The translations under genes were made by a program, and so were the position numbers. Positions 52,277 through 59,960 of a stretch of 64,000 nt of DNA are shown here, in pieces (positions within the stretch are counted from its first letter, which is position 1; each line of letters begins with the position of its first letter). Under the pieces are notes generated by a model. That model was not told the origin of the DNA. It did not search any database and saw only the letters and a program-made list of their open reading frames with translations. This stretch comes from JACPYM01 sp963699175 (lineage in GTDB: Bacteria; Acidobacteriota; Blastocatellia; RBC074): positions 1,798,001-1,862,000 of the forward strand of contig OY969418.1 in assembly GCA_963699175.1 (NCBI GenBank), read 5' to 3'.

Positions 52277-54409
52277 TTATTTAATTCCCTTCTCTCTTTG
52301 ATAACGTTCCCAAAGTTCTCTCAATTCTTTCGAGGCCGCAAACTGTTGTGCATCGAATTCCATTTCTTCCTTATCTAGTTTCCGACTTATCAGGTCGGCC
52401 TCACGATCGAAAGCAATATTTTGTCCACCTACCTTGAATTCGGCTCTTTGGAAGACCTGCTCATCACTATACAGATATTTTCTAGACGAACCTGCCTCGT
52501 CAGTGATGAGGATTTCCATTGTTCGCTGATCCTTTCTCGTCAATTTGTATTTATTTTTCCCTACAGGGAACTCAAACGCTGAGGGGCTTCGTTTAATCGG
52601 AATTCTGCCTATATTAATACGCACTTCCCCTGAAGATTTTTTTTCGACAACCCCAGGTCCTTTGTCAGGGACCTTCTCATTAAGCACGAAAAAGAAAAAA
52701 TCGATATTCCGCTGCCTCAGGCTTTTTAAGTTTTCTGGTGCTGTCGGTGTCTTCTCTTTCGACTCCGTTAGATTTACTTGTGAGGGTTTCTCTTCTATAT
52801 TCGCATTCCTTTTTTTATATTTTTCCCAGATGTCCTTATAAGCATGTACTCCATCAAACTTTGCGGGTTCGAAACTTAACGCCTGAACAAGCTCTTCCTT
52901 TGAATTGTCTACATCTGTTTCTTCATTTAAATTAGTGCCCACAGTGCCTGGGTAGTTAAGATGGGTCCGTATAAATGCTTGGTTACGGCTAAATCGAAAG
53001 GCGGCTTCACGGTCGTTGGAACTCTTTTGTGTGACAATTATTTGGATTCCATTTAATGAATAGCGTTGGTCGTATTTCATCACATAATGATAATCGTCAA
53101 TATCAAACTCAACAACTGCTTTATTGCTCATAGCATCGTTCAATCTCCCAGATCTCTCAGATAAAGGAAATCTGGCCTCCATCAAGGTAAAGAGGAAATC
53201 TACATTCTTCCTTCGGTTAGTTCTTGCGCGCTCTGCTTTATTTCTCTCAAGCTCTCGATGCAGTTTTATTGCTTCTGCCGCGTTCTTCGCATCTTCCTTC
53301 TTTTTCAAGGCTACAGGTTGCTCATCCAATCTTACTCCAGGCACATATCCAAAATAGTCTGCGCATATCTTCAGAGCCGCATCAGGTGAAATATAATCCC
53401 CAGGGTTCTTCAAAGCTATTGATGGTCTAACGATTCCCTGGGTGCGCTCCACATTATCATTGTGGCGATAGGAACTATCTCCGACTTTGCCACTGAAGTA
53501 GATATAAAACCTTGACAAATAAGTACCCATGCCTGGCCCAGACGGTAAAGTCCAATTGACAGTAATCTCTATTGCTGGTGCTCCATAGGGGTTACTAGAC
53601 TCTACATCAAACTTTTCACTATTATTCTTTACGAAAGAAAATTTCCTTCCTAGTCTATTCTCAAAGATAGTTATAGCTATAAAATCTATGTATTCTTTTC
53701 TCTCATTTGCAGGTAGAACGAGCCTGCGCTCTGCTTCTGTCATCTGACTCTTACTATTAGCAAGCTGCTTTTTTTCCTGCTCATATTGACTGCGAGAATC
53801 TTGATACTGGTTCACTATCTGCTTGATTGCCTGTTCTAAGGAAAAGCAGCCTGGTGGAATTTCAGAGACAGGTATAGGCCCATTGCGGGTCTTTAACCCG
53901 GGATATTTCTTCATCAGGGCGTCGTTTATACTAGCGCCTCTGGTAACACCATATTGGATACCCTCTTCAACCGAAAGCTTCATGTTCACTCTTTCCTTAC
54001 TTTTATAATACCAAGTATACAATACTTGCAGGTCAGATGGGTTGAACGTATATTTCGTTTCAAAAATGCCTCCTTCAGGATCTGTTTGTGTTGTATCTCG
54101 ATTAATTGAAATTTCAATTTGTGATTTATCGTTGAGACTACAAGCAAATTTATCCTGATCATGAGTGAACCCAACAGATTTCCTGGCTTGCTTGTTTAAA
54201 AGCCAAAACAGAAATTCAGTATTCCCCCGCATGGTTTCCGTTTTTGTTTCAGTATTTGCCTTTTTCGTTTCCTGGCTTGATGCTGGCGCTGGCTTTGGTT
54301 GCGGACGTTGTCTCGCTCCTGGCTTTGCTTGCCATAACGTGGCCTCTGTTATGTGAACGAACGACAGCGTGAACAATAAAGCGGCTAAAAGACGAGCAAT
54401 GTTTTTCAT
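52277..54409 (-). CDS. Secreted three-repeat protein of unknown function, AT-rich gene
   Basis: 710 residues, signal peptide MKNIARLLAALLFTLSFVHITEA. A Pro/Thr-rich linker is followed by three related modules that open RGNTEFLFWLLNKQ (about residue 60), RRKNVDFLFTLMEAR (about 400) and RQRNIDFFFFVLNEK (about 570). Each has a following beta-rich part (KVQLxI / VIxxDF type). The gene is visibly richer in A and T than its neighbours, suggesting later arrival. No enzyme motif is seen. Confidence 0.7.
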   Translation of the reverse strand: MKNIARLLAALLFTLSFVHITEATLWQAKPGARQRPQPKPAPASSQETKKANTETKTETMRGNTEFLFWLLNKQARKSVGFTHDQDKFACSLNDKSQIEISINRDTTQTDPEGGIFETKYTFNPSDLQVLYTWYYKSKERVNMKLSVEEGIQYGVTRGASINDALMKKYPGLKTRNGPIPVSEIPPGCFSLEQAIKQIVNQYQDSRSQYEQEKKQLANSKSQMTEAERRLVLPANERKEYIDFIAITIFENRLGRKFSFVKNNSEKFDVESSNPYGAPAIEITVNWTLPSGPGMGTYLSRFYIYFSGKVGDSSYRHNDNVERTQGIVRPSIALKNPGDYISPDAALKICADYFGYVPGVRLDEQPVALKKKEDAKNAAEAIKLHRELERNKAERARTNRRKNVDFLFTLMEARFPLSERSGRLNDAMSNKAVVEFDIDDYHYVMKYDQRYSLNGIQIIVTQKSSNDREAAFRFSRNQAFIRTHLNYPGTVGTNLNEETDVDNSKEELVQALSFEPAKFDGVHAYKDIWEKYKKRNANIEEKPSQVNLTESKEKTPTAPENLKSLRQRNIDFFFFVLNEKVPDKGPGVVEKKSSGEVRINIGRIPIKRSPSAFEFPVGKNKYKLTRKDQRTMEILITDEAGSSRKYLYSDEQVFQRAEFKVGGQNIAFDREADLISRKLDKEEMEFDAQQFAASKELRELWERYQREKGIK

Positions 54410-54523
54410 CGAAGATACCTCGCTGATAGAGGGTGAAACCCTGTTGGTTGCTGCGAAAAACTCTGTTGCTTCCAGAATGGCACCGGAACACTGAACACCG
54501 CGCGCATCCTATTCTCTGGCTCT

Positions 54524-55717
54524 CTAATATGCAATAGCAATAGACGATTTGACGATTTGCCCCCTCTTCACCGGAACCCAGAACAATGCCTCGCCTTGTT
54601 CTTCCCCGAGATAACGCACGACAAACTCACGAATGCGCAGCGGATCGAGCGGCGTGATCTTGATGAGGTCGAAACCGAGATCGAGCGTGTAATCCAACTC
54701 GCGGCAAGAGACGACGGCGAGCAACTGCGGATGCTGCTGGATGAAACTCTGCACCTGCGGATATTTGTCGGCGCGCTGCCCGGCGGGCAATTCGTTCAAC
54801 CCGTCCAACAACAACGCCGCACGTTTCTGCTTGAGCAGCACGTCCAGGTAAACACCCAACTCGCCCAACTGCGTGGCGATGAAATCGCGCAAGGGCTGTT
54901 CAGCCTCAGTCCAGAAGCCCAAGCGGACGAGCAGCGGGATGGGGGCTTGGGCGTCTGCGAGCGCGCTCGCCGCCAAATCCGCCGCCAGCTTCCAGAGCGT
55001 AGTCGTCTTGCCGCCGCCGGGTTCGCCGAGCAGCACGGCGCGGCGCAGGCGGCGAATCTCTGCGACGGCGTCTTCAAAGCGGCGCGGCTGCTGTGGCTGG
55101 CGCCCTTTGCCCAACGGCAGCAACTCGAAAACGGTGCGCATCCGGGCCGGCTGGCGCTGCTCCGAGCCACCGCCGAGCGGCGTGTAACGCTCCGCGTGTA
55201 GCAACTCTTCCTGCTGCAACCGTTCCAGGTATTCCAATTCCAGCGCGCGCGGCGTAGTGTTCGGCGACGCGGGGCCGGGCAGCGCGTGCAGCAGTTGCGC
55301 CAGCGCGGCATCGTAAGCCTGGTTGAAGAAGAATACCGGTTGGTAATTCACCAACACGAAAAAGCCGGGTTCGTGCGCGACATCTTGCAGCAGCAACGGA
55401 ATGATCAGCTTCTTCACCTGCTGCGCCCACAGGATTTCCTTTTGCACCCATTCGCTCTGCAACGCTTGGCGCGTGACGATGACGACCAGGGCCGACGAAT
55501 GGTTGATGGCATCGGCAATGTTAATGGCCCATTGCTCGCCACCTTTGATCTCACTGGTGTCAATCCAGCAAGCGTGGCCAGCAGCGCGCAAATCATCCAT
55601 CAAACGTTGAGCAAAAGCCGCATCCGCGCGCGCATAGCTGATAAAGACCGCCGGGCGGCGTTCCGTGCGTGGCGTGGCGCTGGCCCGTGATGATGGATGT
55701 GACGGATGAACGGTCAT
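54524..55717 (-). CDS. TIR-NACHT STAND protein, C-terminally truncated
   Basis: 397 residues from ATG 55717. TIR domain (about 22-150): RPAVFISYARADAAFAQRL, CWIDTSEIKGGEQW, ALVVIVTRQALQSEWVQKE (putative catalytic Glu). NACHT domain: Walker A LLGEPGGGKTTTLWKLA (about 245) and Walker B AALLLDGLNELPAG. The NACHT winged-helix part is cut after RYLGEEQGEALFW; the following residues (VPVKRGQIVKSSIAIAY) do not fit the family. The C-terminal sensor repeats of a STAND defence protein are missing. So it was probably a defence protein and now lacks its sensor. Confidence 0.8.
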   Translation of the reverse strand: MTVHPSHPSSRASATPRTERRPAVFISYARADAAFAQRLMDDLRAAGHACWIDTSEIKGGEQWAINIADAINHSSALVVIVTRQALQSEWVQKEILWAQQVKKLIIPLLLQDVAHEPGFFVLVNYQPVFFFNQAYDAALAQLLHALPGPASPNTTPRALELEYLERLQQEELLHAERYTPLGGGSEQRQPARMRTVFELLPLGKGRQPQQPRRFEDAVAEIRRLRRAVLLGEPGGGKTTTLWKLAADLAASALADAQAPIPLLVRLGFWTEAEQPLRDFIATQLGELGVYLDVLLKQKRAALLLDGLNELPAGQRADKYPQVQSFIQQHPQLLAVVSCRELDYTLDLGFDLIKITPLDPLRIREFVVRYLGEEQGEALFWVPVKRGQIVKSSIAIAY

Positions 55718-55884
55718 AGGCAGCCTGAGCAAATATACAGTAGGCAAGCAAGAGCGTATCTCGCTGAATGACCACTTCCTTGCTTGCGCAAAAGCCGGGC
55801 GCGAATCTACCTTGAGACCAAAGCTCAGAGCAAGCAGCTTGCAGCATTTCTTTTTGCAGCACTGGCTAGATGAGGCGAGATAAC

Positions 55885-55961
55885 GTAGGGGCAGACCTGT
55901 GTGTCTGCCCCGGTGATTGGGCGCGCACTGAACCAGGGCAGACACACAGGTCTGCCCCTAC
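55885..55961. repeat. Inverted-repeat element, 26-bp perfect arms
   Basis: Arms start GTAGGGGCAGACCTGTGTGT (55885-55910) and are inverted at 55936-55961. It lies between the TIR-NACHT and MaoC genes. No target duplication is evident. Confidence 0.85.
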
Positions 55962-56129
55962 ATACTTACTGTTCTCGTCCGATTTATACACGACCGTTTT
56001 TACTTGCTAGTGTTATGCAGTGACGGTCGGCAGTAGTAGACTTGAGCATCTCGCCTGTCTGGAAAATCGCAGTGATTAAGCAACCGGCTGAGTGACGAGC
56101 TTGAGAATTGAAGATCAACTGGAGGAATG

Positions 56130-56567
56130 ATGAACAAAACTTTCGACGAATATCAGCTTGACGAAACGCTGATTTCCCGCACACGCACCATCACCGAGGC
56201 CGACATCGTAGCTTTTGCTGGCTTGTCCGGTGACTTTCACGAACTACATATGAGCGAGGAGTTCGCCAAGCGCGGCCCGTTCGGCAAGCGCATCGCTCAC
56301 GGCGCGCTGATCTTCAGCATCTCGACGGGGCTGACCATTCAGATGGGCGCGAGCGAACATATCATCGCCTTTTATGGCCTGGACAAATTGCGCTTCGTGA
56401 AACCGGTCTTTATCGGCGACACGCTTCATGTCAAAAAACGTGTGGTCGAACTCACGCCCAAAGATGACCAGCGCGGCGTCGTTGCGTTTGAGACAACGGT
56501 ATTGAATCAACAACACGAGCCTGTCGTCGTCTATATTGATCGTGTGTTGGTGAAGCGGCGCAGTTAA
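56130..56567 (+). CDS. MaoC family (R)-hydratase
   Basis: 145 residues from ATG 56130, with GGAGG five bases upstream (an ATG three bases earlier is too close to that site). Hot-dog fold with the hydratase segment FAGLSGDFHELHMSEEFA (Asp-His) and FGKRIAHGALIFS. It hydrates enoyl thioesters in fatty-acid or polyketide-type pathways. It stands alone between two inverted-repeat elements. Confidence 0.9.
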   Translation: MNKTFDEYQLDETLISRTRTITEADIVAFAGLSGDFHELHMSEEFAKRGPFGKRIAHGALIFSISTGLTIQMGASEHIIAFYGLDKLRFVKPVFIGDTLHVKKRVVELTPKDDQRGVVAFETTVLNQQHEPVVVYIDRVLVKRRS

Positions 56568-56588
56568 ACCACCTGGGGTGCGGCAGAT

Positions 56589-56685
56589 GTACCGTAGACT
56601 GTCAGTCTGCGGAAGATTGTTCCTCACCCACTGGAACCGAAGGTAACAACGCTGAGCCTGCCTCAGACTGTACAGGCTACGGTAC
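56589..56685. repeat. Dispersed palindromic element (type CCGTAGACT), copy 2
   Basis: Left arm GTACCGTAGACTGTCAGTCT at 56589; right arm ends CAGGCTACGGTAC near 56685, with mismatches. It matches copy 1 at 4184-4283. It lies downstream of the MaoC gene. Confidence 0.75.
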
Positions 56686-56729
56686 AGCAGCTGCCAACCT
56701 CCAGTTCATAGAAAGAAAGTATTTCTCGC

Positions 56730-56972
56730 CTACTTCTGTACGGAGACAAGCTCCATAATGGGCTGTGCCGTTGAGATAATAGGTCTATGGCCACCTATCT
56801 CACCAACCTCCGGACCTGTGCCCCAATCCCGCTGCTCTTCATGATCTATTCTTATGCGAAGGATCACCGTATAAATCGTCAGACCAAGCATTGTCAGCAG
56901 AAAGGTGCATTGAATAAATAAAAACGCCACCGGAAGCCACCAGAAAAGAAGATCAGAAGCTAAAATTGACAT
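56730..56972 (-). CDS. Small membrane protein of unknown function
   Basis: 80 residues from ATG with TCTGGAG upstream. The first 45 residues include a long hydrophobic stretch (LLFWWLPVAFLFIQCTFL, LLTMLGLTIYTVIL), enough for two helices. The tail is charged and ends in a Pro/Ile-rich part. No family recognised. Confidence 0.6.
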   Translation of the reverse strand: MSILASDLLFWWLPVAFLFIQCTFLLTMLGLTIYTVILRIRIDHEEQRDWGTGPEVGEIGGHRPIISTAQPIMELVSVQK

Positions 56973-57079
56973 GGTTACTCCAGAGAAAGAAAGCCCGGTC
57001 TGCTAGGTTTCGGTCTACGCGTTAGCAATAGAAACATACTCAAGCAGACCGGATTACACCTTTAACGATTGTGCGTTAC

Positions 57080-57229
57080 TCAGACCACTGTCCTGCGGCC
57101 CGTGAAAAGCTGTATCACCAACGCTATTGCCGCCACAACGAGTAGCAAGTGAATCAAACCACCGCCCACGTTCACAGCAAAACCCAAAAGCCACAGAAGA
57201 ACTGCGATTGCTACGATTGTCCACAACAT
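57080..57229 (-). CDS. Short membrane protein, lmo0937-type
   Basis: 49 residues: two helices, MLWTIVAIAVLLWLLGFAVN and LIHLLLVVAAIALVIQL, joined by VGGG, ending TGRRTVV. It starts with GGAGAAAATC upstream. This matches the small lmo0937/DUF5670 family, often found near stress genes. Too short for common gene calling. Confidence 0.85.
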   Translation of the reverse strand: MLWTIVAIAVLLWLLGFAVNVGGGLIHLLLVVAAIALVIQLFTGRRTVV

Positions 57230-57462
57230 GATTTTCTCCTACCTCCTTTTGATTACCCATTTCCAGGCAAGAGCGCTGGCCTCGCCATCGCTCTGCCTGC
57301 CCTTTACAGTGCAATCACGATGCCAGGCGCTATGTGCTTATATGCAAGGCTTTCGACGCTATCGCTTTGATAAACAGTAGTGACGCCATACAGGTATGTA
57401 TTTTTCTGATGCGTTAGTTGCCATTTCATTTAGTGTACGTAGACAGGATTTAATGTGCGCCA

Positions 57463-58356
57463 CTACCCCAAATTCAATTGGTTGACGTTCATGTTGAAGG
57501 GAGATATTTGCCTGACCGCTTTGTTAGCCCCCTGCCTGATTTCTGAGTTGATTTCGCCGCCGACGAGCACCACGATCCCTATCAAATAAAGCCAGAGCAT
57601 CAACACGATCACTGCGCCAAGACTCCCATAAGTCGCGCTGTAACTCGGCCCGAAGCGCAGATAGAGCGAGAACAAGAGCGACGCAATGACCACGCTCGCA
57701 ACGGCAAAGACGGCACCCGGCGTGATCCACTTCCAGCGTTGTTCAACATTCGGCCCGAAGTAGTAGATGAGTTGTAATCCGAACAACACCAGCGCCAAGC
57801 CGAGCAGGTAATCAACCACGCCCCAGATGAACGCAAACTCCGTCCCCAATCCCAGCCGCGCGGCCAGCCAGAGGCTGAAGCGGTCGCCAAACATAATCAG
57901 GATCGTGCCGCTGACGATGAGTAGCGCCAGCATTATTGTTAGGCCGATAGCCAACAGACGCTTTTTCAGGAATGAGCGAGTTTCTTCGGCGTCGTAGGCG
58001 GTGTTCAGCGTATCCATCACCGCCGTCACCCCGCCCGAGGCGGCCCAGAGTGTGCCGATGACACCAAACGACAACAGCCCGCCGCTGCGATGTTGAACGA
58101 CATCCTCAATCGTTTTACTCACCAAGCTCAACGCCTCTCCCGGCATAACTCTGGCCAGTGCGTGAAAGATGTTCTGTTGCGCGTCATGCAGAAAACCGAT
58201 CAGACTACTGAGGAAGATCAGCATCGGAAAGAGCGCCAGCAGAAAGTAATAGGCCAATGCCGCTGCGCTGCTGAAGACGTTGTCCTCATTCGTCTCGCGC
58301 CAGGTTCTGACCATAAGCCCCTTCAACGTTATTCCGCCAAACCATTGGTTCAACAT
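57463..58356 (-). CDS. YihY/BrkB family membrane protein
   Basis: 297 residues from ATG 58356 (MLNQWFGGITLKGL), with GAGGAC upstream. Six or more helices. AAALAYYFLLALFPMLIFL, RSGGLLSFGVIGTLWAASG and GPSYSATYGSLGAVIVLML are typical of the family. It may be an envelope or transport protein. It is downstream of the cardiolipin synthase gene, separated by an inverted-repeat element. Confidence 0.92.
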   Translation of the reverse strand: MLNQWFGGITLKGLMVRTWRETNEDNVFSSAAALAYYFLLALFPMLIFLSSLIGFLHDAQQNIFHALARVMPGEALSLVSKTIEDVVQHRSGGLLSFGVIGTLWAASGGVTAVMDTLNTAYDAEETRSFLKKRLLAIGLTIMLALLIVSGTILIMFGDRFSLWLAARLGLGTEFAFIWGVVDYLLGLALVLFGLQLIYYFGPNVEQRWKWITPGAVFAVASVVIASLLFSLYLRFGPSYSATYGSLGAVIVLMLWLYLIGIVVLVGGEINSEIRQGANKAVRQISPFNMNVNQLNLG

Positions 58357-58373
58357 CTCAGTCCTCTTCCTGG

Positions 58374-58468
58374 GAGCGCACGCGGCTCGCGTGTGGGGAT
58401 GCCGGAGTTCGTCCACCCCGGGCCAGGCACCACCTCAGGCAGTCTCTGCACGCGAGCCGCGTGCGCTC
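58374..58468. repeat. Inverted-repeat element, 20-bp perfect arms
   Basis: Arms GAGCGCACGCGGCTCGCGTG (58374-58393) and the complement at 58449-58468. It lies between the cardiolipin synthase and YihY genes and would fold in their shared transcript. Target duplication not seen. Confidence 0.85.
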
Positions 58469-58486
58469 TCGGGTTTACGCACCCTT

Positions 58487-59959
58487 TCAAACCTGATTTT
58501 CGAAAAGGCCAGCCAGCAATTCTCCTGCTTTGATTATCAATCCCCGGCGCCGCCATTGCTCCAACTCAATCTGCTGACAAACCTGCAAGTCCTTTTGAAA
58601 AATCTGTTCCCACTGCGCCGCAAACTCGCGGTTATACACACAAACATTGTTCTCGTCGTTGAGCGCAAACGAACGGCTGTCGAAATTGGTCGTGCCGACG
58701 GTCGCCCAAAGACCATCGCAGACCATATATTTCTGGTGCAGCATCGTGTGGTTGTATTCGTAGATTTCGACGCCCGCTTCAAGCAGGCCTTTGTACAAGC
58801 GGGTGCTGTTCCGGCGCGCCAGAAAATTATCGTTATGAATCCCTGAAACCATGATCTTCACGTCCACGCCACGCCGGCGTGCGTCAGTGAGAACCTTGAT
58901 CGCTTGTTTATCAGGAATGAAATAGGGGTTGGCAATGAAGATGGACTTCCGCGCGCAAACGATGGAGAGGTAATACATCAAACGCACGGTCGAGGAACCA
59001 GTTTCAGGCGAGCTTAAAATGGACTGGACAGCCAAACTCCCGGCCGGTTCGATCACCGGAAAGTATTCCGGCCCGGAGACGACCTCGCCGGTAGTCTCCA
59101 ACCAATTGCGCACGAAGGCCGTCTGCAAGGGCGCTACTGCCGGGCCTTCGATGCGAATTTGAATGTCGCGCCAGTGTTGCGGGTCTTGTGCATGGCCCAG
59201 CCAGTGATCGGCAATGCCCGCGCCGCCGGTAAAGCCGATGCGCCCATCAATAATCAGTGATTTGCGATGCGTGCGGTTGTTGATGCGGTCAATCGTGTAC
59301 CAGAAGACGCGGTGATACCACTCTACTTTGCAGCCGCCGTTTTCGAGAATATCCAACAGCTCTTGGCTGATCGTGGCCGAGCCGACGGCGTCCAGCAGGA
59401 TTTTGACCGGGATGCCAGCGCGCGCTTTGGCCGCCAACGCTTCTGCAAAAAGGCGACCTGTTTCCCCAGCCCAGTAAATATAGGCTTCAATAGTGATGGA
59501 GTGTTGCGCCTGCTCAATCGCCTTCAGCATCGAGGGATAAAACTCATCGCCGTTGTTGAGAACCTCGATGCGATTGCCGGGCAGAAAGGGCGTATCTGTC
59601 ACACCAGTAATCGAAGGCAGGAACTCTTCCGACTCGATGGTGAACTCGTGATCCAACCCATATTCGGGCGGCTCCTCAGTCGGCGCGAAGAGAAACGCAA
59701 GAATGGTCGCCACAACCAGTAGCGCGATGAACGTCCACATCTTCGACGAGTCTTTAGCCGCTTGTCCGAACACCCAAAACCAAACGAGCCAGAGCAGGTG
59801 GCGCACGCGTAACAAGATCGAACGCGCGCCAAATTTTCGTTTAGCAGATCGGCGGCGACGGGCAGGTTTGTTCGGCGATTGATTTGACCCACTTGCGGCC
59901 AACATAGCATTGCTTGTTATGGCAGTGGTCGGTTGTGCTGTATGTGCGCTTCTCTTCAT
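58487..59959 (-). CDS. Phospholipase D family cardiolipin synthase, second copy
   Basis: 490 residues, ATG 2 bp after the stop of the PBP gene (TGATATG). N-terminal basic part, one membrane helix (WTFIALLVVATILAFLFA), then the two HKD motifs: THRKSLIIDGRIGFTGG (about 235) and LHQKYMVCDGLWATVGTTN (about 410). It lacks the C-terminal extension of the copy at 41014. It makes cardiolipin at the inner membrane. Confidence 0.9.
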   Translation of the reverse strand: MKRSAHTAQPTTAITSNAMLAASGSNQSPNKPARRRRSAKRKFGARSILLRVRHLLWLVWFWVFGQAAKDSSKMWTFIALLVVATILAFLFAPTEEPPEYGLDHEFTIESEEFLPSITGVTDTPFLPGNRIEVLNNGDEFYPSMLKAIEQAQHSITIEAYIYWAGETGRLFAEALAAKARAGIPVKILLDAVGSATISQELLDILENGGCKVEWYHRVFWYTIDRINNRTHRKSLIIDGRIGFTGGAGIADHWLGHAQDPQHWRDIQIRIEGPAVAPLQTAFVRNWLETTGEVVSGPEYFPVIEPAGSLAVQSILSSPETGSSTVRLMYYLSIVCARKSIFIANPYFIPDKQAIKVLTDARRRGVDVKIMVSGIHNDNFLARRNSTRLYKGLLEAGVEIYEYNHTMLHQKYMVCDGLWATVGTTNFDSRSFALNDENNVCVYNREFAAQWEQIFQKDLQVCQQIELEQWRRRGLIIKAGELLAGLFENQV

Positions 59960-59960
59960 A

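Noticed and set aside
54409..54523. Continuation of the TIR-NACHT protein beyond 54524
   Set aside because: No frame to the left continues the NACHT or repeat sequence.
58350..58846. Open frame overlapping the YihY start and the cardiolipin synthase end
   Set aside because: It lies over the 58374 inverted repeat and antisense to the PLD gene; no motifs.
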